From positions 62,001-126,000 of the forward strand of contig CBIHNW010000008.1 in NCBI GenBank assembly GCA_966211795.1: a stretch of 64,000 bases of DNA. Direction: 5' to 3'. The notes below the pieces were generated by a model. It saw only the letters and a program-made list of their open reading frames with translations. It did not search any database and was not told where the DNA came from. A program made the position numbers and the translations under genes. Positions 52,279 through 61,755 of the stretch are shown one piece after another. Source of the stretch: 21-14-0-10-47-8 sp966211795 (GTDB lineage Bacteria > Bdellovibrionota > Bdellovibrionia > Bdellovibrionales > Bdellovibrionaceae). Numbering within the stretch: position 1 is the stretch's first letter; each line of letters opens with the position of its first letter.

Positions 52279-52953
52279 TTATTTTTTCGTCGCGAGCATC
52301 AAGCCATCGCCGACCGTCAGCAGCGAGAAGTGAACGCGTGAATCATTCTTGATTTTCTCATTCAGACGCCGGATCGCGTTTGTGGTTTCATCTTGGATTT
52401 CAGGATTGGCAACGGCGCCATCCCAGAGCATGTTGTCCAGGACAATCAATCCGCCCGGGCGAAGCAATTTTAGGCAAGCTTCATAATAGGAATCGTATCC
52501 CGTCTTGTCCGCGTCGATAAACGCAAAATCAAAACTGCCGCTGTCACCGTTCTTGATGAAAGCATTCAGCGTTTCCAGAGCGGGCGCGATTCGCAGATCA
52601 ATCTTTGCCGCAACCCCGGCTTTGCTCCAATAGGGACGACCGATGTCGGTCCATTCCGTGCTGATATCACAACAAACCAGCTTGCCATCGTTGGGCAGAG
52701 CCGCCGCGATTTTCAGTGCCGTGTAACCGGTGAAGGTGCCGATCTCGAGAGCTTTCTTGGTGCCGATCATGCGAACCAAGAGCGCTAGAAAAGAACCGAC
52801 ATCACTGCTGCTGATCATGCCGGCCGATGAAAGCCGAGACGTTTCCAATCTCAGCTGATGCTCGATTTCAGAATCCAGAACAATGCCCTCGACAACGTAG
52901 CGGGCGACATTTTCGGCAGTGATGGAACTTTTGATGGGGAGTTGATTTTTCAT
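52279..52953 (-). CDS. SAM-dependent O-methyltransferase, family 3
   Basis: The protein has 224 residues. Motif I is ALEIGTFTGYTALKIAAALP, followed by LVCCDISTEW, metal-binding FAFIDADKTGYDSYYEACLKLLRPGGLIVLDNMLWDG, which is typical of catechol/caffeoyl-CoA-type O-methyltransferases. It needs a divalent metal and methylates a small hydroxylated aromatic or similar molecule. It is a single gene. Confidence 0.88.
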   Translation of the reverse strand: MKNQLPIKSSITAENVARYVVEGIVLDSEIEHQLRLETSRLSSAGMISSSDVGSFLALLVRMIGTKKALEIGTFTGYTALKIAAALPNDGKLVCCDISTEWTDIGRPYWSKAGVAAKIDLRIAPALETLNAFIKNGDSGSFDFAFIDADKTGYDSYYEACLKLLRPGGLIVLDNMLWDGAVANPEIQDETTNAIRRLNEKIKNDSRVHFSLLTVGDGLMLATKK

Positions 52954-53027
52954 GCCCTGAGACTATCAAGAATCGGGAAATGATCAACACCGACGCCGGT
53001 GGCGCAGAGTGGTGAGAGTCCTAGTTA

Positions 53028-53735
53028 TCAACAAGCAGGCTTAGGGCCCAACAACGCGCCAGCCAAGAAAATTTCGAGGCGGCACTGGGAACGTGGATAA
53101 TTTAATTTCATCGGGGATGGTGGAGCTGGCGTGTCGAAGCGAACAGGGCTGGTCTCGCTGGCGTAGCCGTGTTCTAGACGATTGAACTCGATAAAGGAAA
53201 GTCCTGCCATGCCGATGCGGATGCAGAGATTGGCGCTGGTTTGCTGAGAAAAAGCATCGACACAGTTTTGTTTGAGAGATGTCGAGACATTCGGGATGCT
53301 TTCGACTTTCTCGGAGTTGTTTTTATTTTCCCAAAGATTTCTCAGACAATTTTGGCCTGCAAAAAGATCTGCCTGGGCCTCGCTCGACATCCAGGGGATG
53401 TCAGGTTTGAAAGGTGCTCCGGCCAAGTGGTGACCGAGCTCGTGGCAGAGCATGGCATAAAATCCATCTTCCGTGATGGCAGGATGACGAAACATTTCTC
53501 CTGAAGTTTCAATGAACCAAATTTCGCCCTTGCGATCCGCAAAAGCATTTAAGATGGTTCCATCCCAGTTTCTTTCGACTTTAAGAACACCACCAGCGGC
53601 GGACACTTCGGAAAGGAAATGCTGTTCAAAATTTTGCAGCGTCGAATCGTACTGGGCTTCAGTTTTTTCAAACGCCTGCGCGCGCGGGCTCAGCGTGCCG
53701 AAGATGAGTAGAAAAATGAAAGCAGGTCGATTCAT
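53028..53735 (-). CDS. Exported HExxH metallopeptidase-like protein
   Basis: The protein has 235 residues with signal peptide MNRPAFIFLLIFGTLSPRAQA. The zinc site is CHELGHH (His98, Glu99, His102), followed by SSEAQADLFAG, where Glu119 and Asp123 match the downstream ligand motif of M48-like gluzincins. C-terminal Cys (NQNCLRN, QNCVDAF, NLCIRI, SQCRLE) suggest disulfides. Probably a periplasmic or secreted protease. Confidence 0.72.
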   Translation of the reverse strand: MNRPAFIFLLIFGTLSPRAQAFEKTEAQYDSTLQNFEQHFLSEVSAAGGVLKVERNWDGTILNAFADRKGEIWFIETSGEMFRHPAITEDGFYAMLCHELGHHLAGAPFKPDIPWMSSEAQADLFAGQNCLRNLWENKNNSEKVESIPNVSTSLKQNCVDAFSQQTSANLCIRIGMAGLSFIEFNRLEHGYASETSPVRFDTPAPPSPMKLNYPRSQCRLEIFLAGALLGPKPAC

Positions 53736-53809
53736 GGAATTCTATCTATTTCGGCTGAATTGGAAGTTCAATAGAAATAGATGAGAAATCGACGTTGGCA
53801 GGATTCATT

Positions 53810-54247
53810 TCAAGACGAAGACAGTTGCGGTAATTTCAAAAGACCCGAAGCTAGAACTTCGGCGGCGTGGGTGCCAAGCCCTTTCTCGATTTCGTCTGTG
53901 GTCCGGTCAAAAACTTTGATGGCTCTTAAGGCCGCCTTGCGCCCTTTGGCCGTCAGGGACAGATCGATAAACCGGGCGCTTTCTTTGGAAAGCTCTCGTT
54001 TGAGCAGCTCGCTTTTTTCCAGTCGCTTGAGGATTTGACTCATCTGAGATCGGCTCATTTGCAAGGTGCGAGCGATTTCTGACGGTCGGCAGGCGCGATC
54101 TTCGAAAAAAACCGCCGACAGGATCAAGCCTTCCCAGATGGAGAAATCTTTCCCACCCAAAGCGGACGATAGCTTGGTTTCAATCCACTTTGCACTCAGC
54201 AGTGCGGGGACGATCGGACTTTTCGAAATAAATTTTTGAATTTTCAT
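53810..54247 (-). CDS. MarR-family transcriptional regulator
   Basis: The protein has 145 residues from the ATG at 54247. The winged helix is ACRPSEIARTLQMSRSQMSQILKRLEKSELLKRELSKESARFIDLSLT. A perfect inverted repeat lies 5 bp before its start, in the region shared with the divergent exported-protein gene, so it probably represses itself and perhaps that gene. The N-terminus is shorter than in many MarR proteins but complete. Confidence 0.82.
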   Translation of the reverse strand: MKIQKFISKSPIVPALLSAKWIETKLSSALGGKDFSIWEGLILSAVFFEDRACRPSEIARTLQMSRSQMSQILKRLEKSELLKRELSKESARFIDLSLTAKGRKAALRAIKVFDRTTDEIEKGLGTHAAEVLASGLLKLPQLSSS

Positions 54248-54251
54248 TGAC

Positions 54252-54268
54252 AGTTTATGACCTAAACT
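54252..54268. promoter_or_regulatory. Probable MarR operator
   Basis: AGTTTA-TGACC-TAAACT (54252-54268) is a perfect inverted repeat with a 5-bp centre, 5 bp upstream of the minus-strand marR start and 96 bp upstream of the plus-strand gene at 54364. Size and symmetry fit a MarR dimer site. Confidence 0.65.
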
Positions 54269-54363
54269 ATGTAGCCACGTCACTGAAATTCAATTGCCAA
54301 GGGCGGCATCGCTCGAGAATTCGAAAAACTTGCAGTATCCAATCCTCACAAAAAGGAGTTCTC

Positions 54364-54804
54364 ATGAAAAAAGTATTGTTCTTCGTTCTGTTGGCTTTCG
54401 CTTCAGCGGCGCCGGCAAAAAACGTGCTGCAGCCTTCGACCTCGGTGAAATGCACCGCACCTGGCGAAACCGTTTCCAGTTTCAATGTCGATCTTTATCC
54501 GACAGGACACCCGATGGGCGGCGTGACCATGTTCCAAGGCATGTTCGAAGCCGACACCGAAGGCGTTGATTGCGGGAATCTGTACGGAAATATCATCACC
54601 GAGGTTCCGCAGCACGATCATCTGATCTTTCACGCCACTTCCAACTGTCTGCGAAAGGTCGAATTTTTTCTGGAGATGCCGACAGATTTCATTCAGGCCG
54701 AAACCGTTTACGCCAGCGATCTCAAATATCGCAGCTACGATCCATTCGGACCCGGGCCATTTCAGTCGCAGAAAATCAATTGTGAGCTTGTGACTGACAA
54801 GTAG
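54364..54804 (+). CDS. Small exported protein divergent from marR
   Basis: The protein has 146 residues from the ATG at 54364, with AAAAAGGAG at the right distance. Signal peptide MKKVLFFVLLAFASAAPA. The mature part has four Cys (VKCTAPG, VDCGNLY, SNCLRKV, INCELV) and is beta-rich. No family is recognised. Probably controlled by the adjacent MarR protein. Confidence 0.7.
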   Translation: MKKVLFFVLLAFASAAPAKNVLQPSTSVKCTAPGETVSSFNVDLYPTGHPMGGVTMFQGMFEADTEGVDCGNLYGNIITEVPQHDHLIFHATSNCLRKVEFFLEMPTDFIQAETVYASDLKYRSYDPFGPGPFQSQKINCELVTDK

Positions 54805-54987
54805 AAATGTCTGGCGGGTTGGAGGCTTGCGACACAAGCCTTCGCCTTGCTGCAATTTGCTCGACATGATATCTGAAATTTTCTAATAGCTGTCTTTTGT
54901 CTAGTTTTAAATTTATTTAATTTTTCTACTTTTCTTTCCAATAAAATAAAATATTATTTTACTACTTTCAAACCATAAGGAGATGAA

Positions 54988-55887
54988 ATGAAATATAGAA
55001 AGAGTCTTGTACTTGCTTTTGCTGCACTTATTTTTTCTAGTGTGAGTGCGAAAGCTCAATTGTCTGCTAAAGGATTGGGCTTGGTCGCGCCTACCGCCGA
55101 CAACAAAGCAAATGTGGCTCAACCACAGAGTGGAGAAATTATTTTCGACGAAAGTGATGGAACTTTCTACGGAAACTCAGGCACTGTAACGAGTCCCACA
55201 TGGGTGGCTTTTGCAGGATCAGGTGCAAATACAGCTCCGACAATCACTAAATATATCTCGGCGGGGACCGGCACCTACACCACTCCAGCAGGAGTTTTGT
55301 ACCTAAAAGTGAGAATGGTCGGTGGTGGTGCTGGAGGTGGAGGATCGGGCTATGCTGGAGCTGCTTCCGCGGGAACAGATGGAGCCGATGGTGGTCAAAC
55401 TTATTTTGGGACGACTCTTTTAGTTGCGAATGGAGGCACAAAAGGCAGAGCGGGAAATCCAGCCGGGACTGGTGGAACGGCGTCTCTAGGCACTGGCCCA
55501 GTTGGTACGGCATTGACAGGTGGAGGTGGTGGCGGATCCAGTTCTAATAATTCGGCAGCGGCTGTTAACATAACAGGTGGAATTGGCGGTTCGTCATTTT
55601 TTGGCGGCGGTGGATATGCTGGATCAACTGGGACTGCAACTGGAGGTGCAGGCGCTGCCAATACAGGGTCCGGTGGTGGTGGCGGCGGTATCAATGGGCA
55701 ATCTCAAGGATACTCGGGATCCGGAGGCGGCAGCGGTGGATTTATTGAAGCTATCATTTCGAGTCCATCTGCTTCTTATGCTTATGGTGTTGGAGCGGGC
55801 GGCACGGGAGGCACGGCTGGTACGAGCGGCTTTGCGGGTGGGGCCGGAGGAACTGGATATATTGAAATTACAGAATTTTATCAATAA
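54988..55887 (+). CDS. Exported glycine-rich protein
   Basis: The protein has 299 residues with signal peptide MKYRKSLVLAFAALIFSSVSAKA. Residues 25-75 resemble the start of tail-fibre-like proteins (SGEIIFDESDGTFYGNSGT). Residues ~105-290 are runs of Gly with Ala, Ser and Thr (GGGAGGGGSGYAG, GGTGGTAGTSGFAGG), ending with an aromatic closing strand (GYIEITEFYQ), as in the glycine-rich domain of phage and bacterial adhesins. ATAAGGAG precedes the start. Both flanks are clearly more AT-rich than the neighbours, which suggests horizontal transfer. Confidence 0.72.
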   Translation: MKYRKSLVLAFAALIFSSVSAKAQLSAKGLGLVAPTADNKANVAQPQSGEIIFDESDGTFYGNSGTVTSPTWVAFAGSGANTAPTITKYISAGTGTYTTPAGVLYLKVRMVGGGAGGGGSGYAGAASAGTDGADGGQTYFGTTLLVANGGTKGRAGNPAGTGGTASLGTGPVGTALTGGGGGGSSSNNSAAAVNITGGIGGSSFFGGGGYAGSTGTATGGAGAANTGSGGGGGGINGQSQGYSGSGGGSGGFIEAIISSPSASYAYGVGAGGTGGTAGTSGFAGGAGGTGYIEITEFYQ

Positions 55888-56122
55888 ATAGAAATATGAT
55901 TTTATTGATCCCAAATTACTAAGTCATTAAACGTTACCAATTGCTGTTCGAGACCTACGAACTGCAATTGGTCATTATGCAAATGTTTAATCTAAGAACT
56001 GACAGCCACGATCAACTCGATACGTGTTCCCGAAAATAGTTCTAATCTCTCCTTCTCTGTTTGGACAAAATGGGTGTTCGGGTCATTCTTTACATTCCCC
56101 GTTGCATGCAAAGCAATTATGA

Positions 56123-56302
56123 TCTTTGGAAAAGCGAACAGGTATCAATGCGATTTTGTTGGCTGAGCAGTACTTTCGCAGTGTTGTAAAAAATTTGAAA
56201 TTCTACGGTTCGCTGGATTCGACTCAAAACGCGTTGGTGACGGCAGATTTCATTGACGGCATTCATCCAAACGAAAAAGCTATCTCAAAACTTTTTAAGT
56301 GA
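56123..56302 (+). pseudogene. Remnant of an SGNH/GDSL-like hydrolase
   Basis: The frame reads GINAILLAEQYFRSVVKNL and ends ADFIDGIHPNEKAISKLFK-stop. DGIHPNEKA matches the C-terminal block V (Asp-x-x-His-Pro) of SGNH hydrolases. An upstream piece in another frame (VRVILYIPRCMQSNYDLWKSEQ, about 56069-56140) looks like the preceding part, so at least one frameshift is present, and the N-terminal Ser block is absent. The region 55888-56122 holds nothing else visible. Confidence 0.45.
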
Positions 56303-56329
56303 ATAGAAACCTGACTTGTTGAAACGGCC

Positions 56330-57241
56330 TCAGTCTTCCTTATCGAGCTCGACGAATTGCCACTTCACTGACTCGAATTTGGCTTTGGTGCTTTTTTCTA
56401 GCTTGTTGACCAAGGCGATCGCCTGGTCGACATCGGTGACCGAGCCGGGGTGGATCTTGCAGCTGAGCATGACTTCGTTCGAGCCGGTTTGGATGGCGAT
56501 AAAGTTTAAGACTCGGCCGGCGGGGAACAAGCGTAAAGTTTCGGCCGTGACAAAATCTTGTATTTCGGGCGATGGCGCTTCGCCGATGATGAAGGATTTG
56601 ACTTCGGTCGCGAGCAGAATGGCGACCACCACCAAGATCACGCCGACGATGATAGAACCGATCGAATCCCAGTAGCTCTGTCCCGTGATCATCGCGAGAC
56701 TGAGACAGACGGTGGCGATCGTGAGACCCGTGATCGCCGCCGCATCTTCGGTGAAGATCACCAAGAGCTCAGAGCTTTTCGTGTTCTTGAACCACTGCCA
56801 AAGACTGCCAAATTTGTTTTGGACTTTGACCTCTTTGTAGCAGGCGTGGAACGAGTAAGCCTCGAGAACCAAACTCACCAAAAGAATGCCGATCCCGAGC
56901 CAGGGCGATGACATTTCGTTGTGCTCTTCCAGCTTGTGGACACCTTCGTAGATCGCGAACAGTCCGCCCATGGAAAACAAAAGAATGGCGACGATGAAGG
57001 ACCAGAAAAAAGCCTCGCGTCCGTATCCCAAAGGATGTTTCTTGTCCGGTGGTTTTAGAGATTTTTTGCTGCCGATCAAAAGCAAGATCTGATTCGAGCA
57101 GTCCACCAGGCTGTGAATCGCTTCGGCCAAAAGCGAGGCGCTGCCAGAAATGATGGCGCCGGCAAATTTGGCGATGGCGATTCCAAGATTGGCGCAAAAG
57201 GCGATGATGATGACTTTGGAAGAACCGTGGTTTGAACTCAT
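56330..57241 (-). CDS. Cation diffusion facilitator (metal efflux) transporter
   Basis: The protein has 303 residues with about six membrane helices. The first metal motif is HSLVD (HxxxD) in helix 2; the second, in helix 5, is TEDAAAITG (Glu-Asp instead of HxxxD), as in the ZnT9-like subgroup. HPLGYGREAFFWS and a C-terminal cytoplasmic domain complete it. Likely exports Zn2+ or a related divalent ion in exchange for protons; ion uncertain. The start overlaps the upstream stop by 4 bp (ATGA). Confidence 0.85.
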   Translation of the reverse strand: MSSNHGSSKVIIIAFCANLGIAIAKFAGAIISGSASLLAEAIHSLVDCSNQILLLIGSKKSLKPPDKKHPLGYGREAFFWSFIVAILLFSMGGLFAIYEGVHKLEEHNEMSSPWLGIGILLVSLVLEAYSFHACYKEVKVQNKFGSLWQWFKNTKSSELLVIFTEDAAAITGLTIATVCLSLAMITGQSYWDSIGSIIVGVILVVVAILLATEVKSFIIGEAPSPEIQDFVTAETLRLFPAGRVLNFIAIQTGSNEVMLSCKIHPGSVTDVDQAIALVNKLEKSTKAKFESVKWQFVELDKED

Positions 57242-58401
57242 TCGGGTGATGCTCCTGGGCTGACCGCTTCAGAGGATTGAATACCAAATCGGCCGGAAAA
57301 TAAAACCTTTTGCCAATTCGCTTCCGAATCTTTCAACTTCCAGATAAATCCATCCAAAACATAATGACTGGCTTGGGGTAAAGTGAGCAGCGGCACCAGC
57401 CAAGTCAAAGTGTCGCGAGCCGTCACGTGCGGAAGTTCGGATAAAAATCCAAAAGCATGAAGGTGCTCTCGCCAAACAAATCCGGCCCACAGACCCTCTT
57501 CCAAATAACCAAATAGCAAAAGCACACCCAGAAAAAGTGGGACCGAAGCCTTTGAGAAAAAAAGTCGATAGGAGAATCGATTTAAGATCAATGGCGAATC
57601 GGCGCGGTCTTTCTGGCGATCTCCGTAAACCCAAACCAAGGCCATATAAGGAATGCCGTGCGAAACAACATTGGTGATGGTGAAAATCATGTCGCCATTG
57701 AAATGCACGATGCCCAGATACCACGACAGCATGGTTCCCAACAGAATCACGTTCTTCGGCAGATTGAAGCGGCGATCGCGAATGAGATTTTTCATTTCAT
57801 TCACGGCATACGAAACCACCAGTGCAAAATAAAACCAGCCCGCAAGCCATGACACCCACAGCGGCAGGCCGACGACAAAATCACCATCCACAAACCAATG
57901 AAAATTTCGCGGCTGATGAGTGTGCCAGTACAGGATGGGATACACGGTCGCCATGTAGATGGTGAGCTTCGCGAGCCACTGATCGATCATCGAGCCCGGG
58001 GCGCCGCGAGTGTAGAGCCGCAGAAAGCCGTATTGCTGCCGAATGAAGTGATAAACTGCCGCGTAAGTCAAAGCTCGCCAAAAGAAAAGTGGGTCGGCCC
58101 AGTACAGGCCGACACCCATCAACCAAACACCGAGCGGGATCAGTGTCAGCAGCGCTTTATTTTCTTGAACTTCATTTGAATTGAAATAGGTGCGAAACAA
58201 AGTGCTGTAGACGTGCGAGACATCAATTCCCAGAATGAAAACCAACCAAACCCAGAGCGGAATGCTATCGCGCGAAGGCCACAGCCTTGATAACTGCATC
58301 GCGATCAGCACCGAAACAAAAGACGGTAATAAAATAAAAACCAAATCGAAGGACGAGCTTTTCAGCCAAGGCTGTGTCAAGCGAGCGGGGCTTCGACGCA
58401 T
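57238..58401 (-). CDS. Multipass membrane protein of unknown function
   Basis: The protein has 387 residues with about ten predicted membrane helices. His residues are spread along helix edges (GIDVSHVYSTL, AVYHFIRQQYGFLRLY, VVSHGIPYM, LPQASHYVLDGFIWK), which might bind metal or heme. It is immediately downstream of the FAD oxidoreductase gene and overlaps the CDF gene by 4 bp, so it belongs to the same operon. No family is recognised with confidence. Confidence 0.7.
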   Translation of the reverse strand: MRRSPARLTQPWLKSSSFDLVFILLPSFVSVLIAMQLSRLWPSRDSIPLWVWLVFILGIDVSHVYSTLFRTYFNSNEVQENKALLTLIPLGVWLMGVGLYWADPLFFWRALTYAAVYHFIRQQYGFLRLYTRGAPGSMIDQWLAKLTIYMATVYPILYWHTHQPRNFHWFVDGDFVVGLPLWVSWLAGWFYFALVVSYAVNEMKNLIRDRRFNLPKNVILLGTMLSWYLGIVHFNGDMIFTITNVVSHGIPYMALVWVYGDRQKDRADSPLILNRFSYRLFFSKASVPLFLGVLLLFGYLEEGLWAGFVWREHLHAFGFLSELPHVTARDTLTWLVPLLTLPQASHYVLDGFIWKLKDSEANWQKVLFSGRFGIQSSEAVSPGASPE

Positions 58402-60021
58402 TCAGGATCTTCCTCTGTTGAGCACGGCTTTGGCCGCCTCGACCCCACGGTACTGCGCTTCTTCGAAAAGAGAAATGCCACTCATGTCCGAATGGGCAAA
58501 GTGGACCGAACCAAAAGGCTTTAAGACTTCTTGTCGTTTGTCACTCCACAGATAGCCGATGCCCGGACTGACCATGCCGTGGCCCCAAATCCAGACATCG
58601 ACATTTGATATGGTTTTGCTGATTCCGGGATGCATCTTTTCCATATCTGGAATGATAACATCCAACCAATCCTGATAGGTCTTCTGGTAGGCGGCAAGAC
58701 GTTCTTCCTTGGGTGATTTATCATCCAACGGGAGATAGTAAGTGAGAACCGTTTCTTTGTGATTGAAATTGAGATCTTGATGGGTGGCCACGATGTAGCC
58801 CAGAGACTTGCTGTAATAGCTGACATTATCCCACGACAGCGGTGCGCCGGTCGAGACAGGCTTTTGCGTGAGCGAGATATTGGCGATGGCCCAAGGGGCA
58901 TAATCCAAGCTGACCGGGCTTTCGTAATCTTTGATGACTTTGCTGGCCGTGAAGCGCGGACCGCAGTAGATCACGTGACGAGCGATGTAACGAACGCAGC
59001 TTTGATCTTCCGGATTGTAAACATGGACGGCAGCTCCAGTCTCGTTCGTTTCGATCGAATAAACCAACGAGTTCTTTTTCACATAAGAGCCGACACGCTC
59101 TTTCAGCTTCTGCACCAGAAAGCCATTGCCTTCGGGCCAGGTGACGATGGCTTGCGAATTGGCGTTGGCGGCCACGCCGGCGCGCGAAGAAAAGTAATGA
59201 AGCCCGGCCCAGGCCGAGACTTGGGAGTGCGGCATTCCATAGTCATCGCGGCAGCAGTAATTGATGTACCAATTGAGATATTTCGAATTCCAACCGCGGC
59301 TTTGCATGAAATCCGCCATCGAGATTTCATCCAGCTTCAGATATTCCGGATCCCGCGAGCTGAGCTCTAAGGGAATGCTAAAAAGTCTTTTGCCGTCTTG
59401 GCCTTTTTTGTTTTTCAAGCCTTCGACGAAAGCAAAGAATTCGTCGTACTGTTGGCGATCCGCGCCCGAGATGCCATGCTGCGGGACCAAACCATCTTGC
59501 CACTGACCCTGAAAGAAAAGTCGTTCCTGGGCGTCGGCACACAGAAAGTATTCATCGTAAACCGGAAGGCCGTTTTCATGGCCCTTAATAATTCCGACTT
59601 CGGAGAAAAATTCTTGCACGTGCTGTGCTTCCAGCGAAGGCAAGGGTACATAATGCGCACCCCAGGGGTATTTGCTGATGGCATTTTCACCGCTGGTCGA
59701 ATTGCCGCCGACATCCGAATCCATTTCGAAAAGAATAAAATCTTTGTGCTGATTTTTCTGCAACCACCACGCCGCCGATAATCCCGAAATTCCACCGCCG
59801 ACGATCACGGTGTTCAAGTGCTCGGTGCGTGTCGGTTTCGCCGTCACCCCGGTTCGCAAAAGATGTCCGACTTTCGAGTTCGCACCCATCAATTGTCCCG
59901 AGAAAGGGTATTTGGGTGCAGGAAATATTTTCCGGTAGCCCCAGACCGATGCGGCCAGAGCGGTGACGCCACCTGCTTTGAGCAGATTTCGCCGGGACAC
60001 CTGCCAGGGCCTAGTGGACAT
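58402..60021 (-). CDS. Tat-exported FAD-dependent oxidoreductase (amine oxidase-like)
   Basis: The protein has 539 residues. The N-terminus has a twin-arginine signal (SRRNLLKAGG, Arg10-Arg11) and a hydrophobic core, so the folded flavoprotein probably crosses by Tat. The FAD fold is TVIVGGGISGLSAAWWLQ, followed by LFEMDSDVGGNSTSGENA and YCGPRFTASKVI; the C-terminal flavin-binding element is near GSVHFAHSDMSG. It resembles flavin amine oxidases, which could oxidise a polyamine. It overlaps the aminopropyltransferase-like gene by 11 bp, which supports a shared substrate; the exact reaction is inferred. Confidence 0.78.
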   Translation of the reverse strand: MSTRPWQVSRRNLLKAGGVTALAASVWGYRKIFPAPKYPFSGQLMGANSKVGHLLRTGVTAKPTRTEHLNTVIVGGGISGLSAAWWLQKNQHKDFILFEMDSDVGGNSTSGENAISKYPWGAHYVPLPSLEAQHVQEFFSEVGIIKGHENGLPVYDEYFLCADAQERLFFQGQWQDGLVPQHGISGADRQQYDEFFAFVEGLKNKKGQDGKRLFSIPLELSSRDPEYLKLDEISMADFMQSRGWNSKYLNWYINYCCRDDYGMPHSQVSAWAGLHYFSSRAGVAANANSQAIVTWPEGNGFLVQKLKERVGSYVKKNSLVYSIETNETGAAVHVYNPEDQSCVRYIARHVIYCGPRFTASKVIKDYESPVSLDYAPWAIANISLTQKPVSTGAPLSWDNVSYYSKSLGYIVATHQDLNFNHKETVLTYYLPLDDKSPKEERLAAYQKTYQDWLDVIIPDMEKMHPGISKTISNVDVWIWGHGMVSPGIGYLWSDKRQEVLKPFGSVHFAHSDMSGISLFEEAQYRGVEAAKAVLNRGRS

Positions 60022-61507
60022 AATCCGCCCACTCCTCTTCGAAATAGCGAACCAGGATTTGGTTGTTCAATTTATTCACGTCATGCGAAGCAATGATCAT
60101 GTCCTGCGGAAAGACCAACATGGACTGGGCCACTTGCTCGTTGATGAATTTCATCCCATCCGGGAAGTGAGAGGGCACTTTGAAGGGTTCATTCGAAATC
60201 ATGATGTAACCCCAGTCGCCAAAAGCGGGGACGTAGACGTGATAGGGCGTTGTTTGAAAGCCCACCGATTTCAAAGTATTGTCGACGCACCAAAAAGATT
60301 TTTTCGCCACGTAAGGCGAGGTGCTTTGAATCACGCCGAGACCGTGTTCCGCCAAGGCGGATTTCAGCAGGCGGTAGAACGAGTCCGTGTAAAGCTTGCC
60401 GACAGAAAAATTGCTGGGATCTGGAAAATCCACGGCGATAAAATCAAACTTTTGCTGATTGTTCTTCAACCAGAGAAAAGCGTCGTCATTGATGACTTTG
60501 ACTTTGGGAGAGCGAAACGAATGCGAATTGAGCTCGCTTAAAACTTCGTGGGTCGTGAAGAGCTGGGTCATTTCGGAATCGAGATCCACCAAGGTCACAT
60601 CTTCGACCGAAGGATATTTTAAAATTTCCCGCACCGCCAAGCCATCACCACCGCCCAAGACCAAGATGTGCTGGGGTTGATCCAATGAAGCCATTCCCAT
60701 GTGCACCAGCGCTTCGTGGTATCGGTATTCGTCCTTCGAGCTAAATTGCAGATTCCCATTCAGGAACAGGCGAAAGTCATCATGCGATTTGGTTAGAATG
60801 ATGCGCTGGTATTTCGAAGTCTTGGAATAAATCACCTTGTCCTGATAACTGGCCGCTTCCGAAAAACTGAGGATGCGGTCCGAATAGATAAATCCCAACA
60901 CCAGACTGATCAAGATCGCAAAGGCCGAGCCCTTCAGCAATTTCACCCAAGGGATTTCATCTTTAAAAAGATAAAGCGTCCAGATGCCGACCAGAACATT
61001 GAAGATGCCAAATAGAAATCCCGAACGGATCAAACCCAGGTGCGGGACCAGAAAAAGCGGAAACAGCAGCGAGGCCAGCAGGGCGCCGATGTAATCGAAG
61101 GTGAAAACTTTCGACACCAGCTCTTTGAATTCGAAGTGGGTCTGCATGATCCGCATCAGGATCGGAATTTCAAATCCGACCAAGATGCCGGTGACCGAGA
61201 CCAATCCGTAAAGGAAAATGCGAAACGAAGTCACGTATTCAAACGACACGAATAAGATGGCCGCGGTGAAGCCGCCCACCAGACCGATCAAGAGCTCGAC
61301 GTGAATGAACTTGCTGATCAGGTTCTTATTGATGAACTGCGAAAGGTAAGAGCCAATCCCCATCGAGAAAAGATAAACACCGATGATCGTTGAAAACTGC
61401 GTGACCGAGTCCCCCAAAAGGTAACTGGCCAAGGCGCCCGCGATCAGTTCGTATACCAAGCCGCAGGTCGCGATCACGAATACGGAGAATAAGAGAACGT
61501 ACGACAT
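60011..61507 (-). CDS. Membrane-fused spermidine synthase-like protein
   Basis: The protein has 498 residues. About seven N-terminal helices (residues 1-210) precede a PABS-type methyltransferase-fold domain: HILVLGGGDGLAVREIL (SAM-type loop), VTLVDLDSEMTQLF, FDFIAVDFPDP and AEHGLGVIQSTSPYV. This domain order is known from bacterial membrane spermidine synthase-like proteins. It may transfer an aminopropyl group near the membrane, though such proteins are not proved to make spermidine. It lies downstream of DUF350 (11 bp) and upstream of the oxidoreductase. Confidence 0.82.
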   Translation of the reverse strand: MSYVLLFSVFVIATCGLVYELIAGALASYLLGDSVTQFSTIIGVYLFSMGIGSYLSQFINKNLISKFIHVELLIGLVGGFTAAILFVSFEYVTSFRIFLYGLVSVTGILVGFEIPILMRIMQTHFEFKELVSKVFTFDYIGALLASLLFPLFLVPHLGLIRSGFLFGIFNVLVGIWTLYLFKDEIPWVKLLKGSAFAILISLVLGFIYSDRILSFSEAASYQDKVIYSKTSKYQRIILTKSHDDFRLFLNGNLQFSSKDEYRYHEALVHMGMASLDQPQHILVLGGGDGLAVREILKYPSVEDVTLVDLDSEMTQLFTTHEVLSELNSHSFRSPKVKVINDDAFLWLKNNQQKFDFIAVDFPDPSNFSVGKLYTDSFYRLLKSALAEHGLGVIQSTSPYVAKKSFWCVDNTLKSVGFQTTPYHVYVPAFGDWGYIMISNEPFKVPSHFPDGMKFINEQVAQSMLVFPQDMIIASHDVNKLNNQILVRYFEEEWADYVH

Positions 61508-61518
61508 TCAAAAATTCT

Positions 61519-61737
61519 TTAACCGTGAACGGAAGCGGCGATGATCTGGGCGATTGCCAGCGTCACGGCGGCGGTCGTGATGGCCAAGGCCAAGTTGTGC
61601 TCTTCAACGATTTCTTTCCACAGATTACCGGGGGTGATTTTGTCAAAAAGGACGAACGAAATTCCTAAAACGACGATGCCGATGGCTGAAAAAACGATGG
61701 CCGAAATGATGGCCTTGATGCTGATAAACGTTTCCAT
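61519..61737 (-). CDS. DUF350-family small membrane protein
   Basis: The protein has 72 residues with two membrane helices (IISAIVFSAIGIVVLGISFVLFDKITPG and ALAITTAAVTLAIAQIIAASVHG). The sequence pattern fits DUF350 (YjfL-like), normally one or two copies of this unit. The family is found beside DUF4178 and spermidine-synthase-like genes. No molecular role is established that I know of. AGGAGG (61750 region, minus) supports the start. Confidence 0.82.
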   Translation of the reverse strand: METFISIKAIISAIVFSAIGIVVLGISFVLFDKITPGNLWKEIVEEHNLALAITTAAVTLAIAQIIAASVHG

Positions 61738-61755
61738 TGTGAGAATCCTCCTGTT

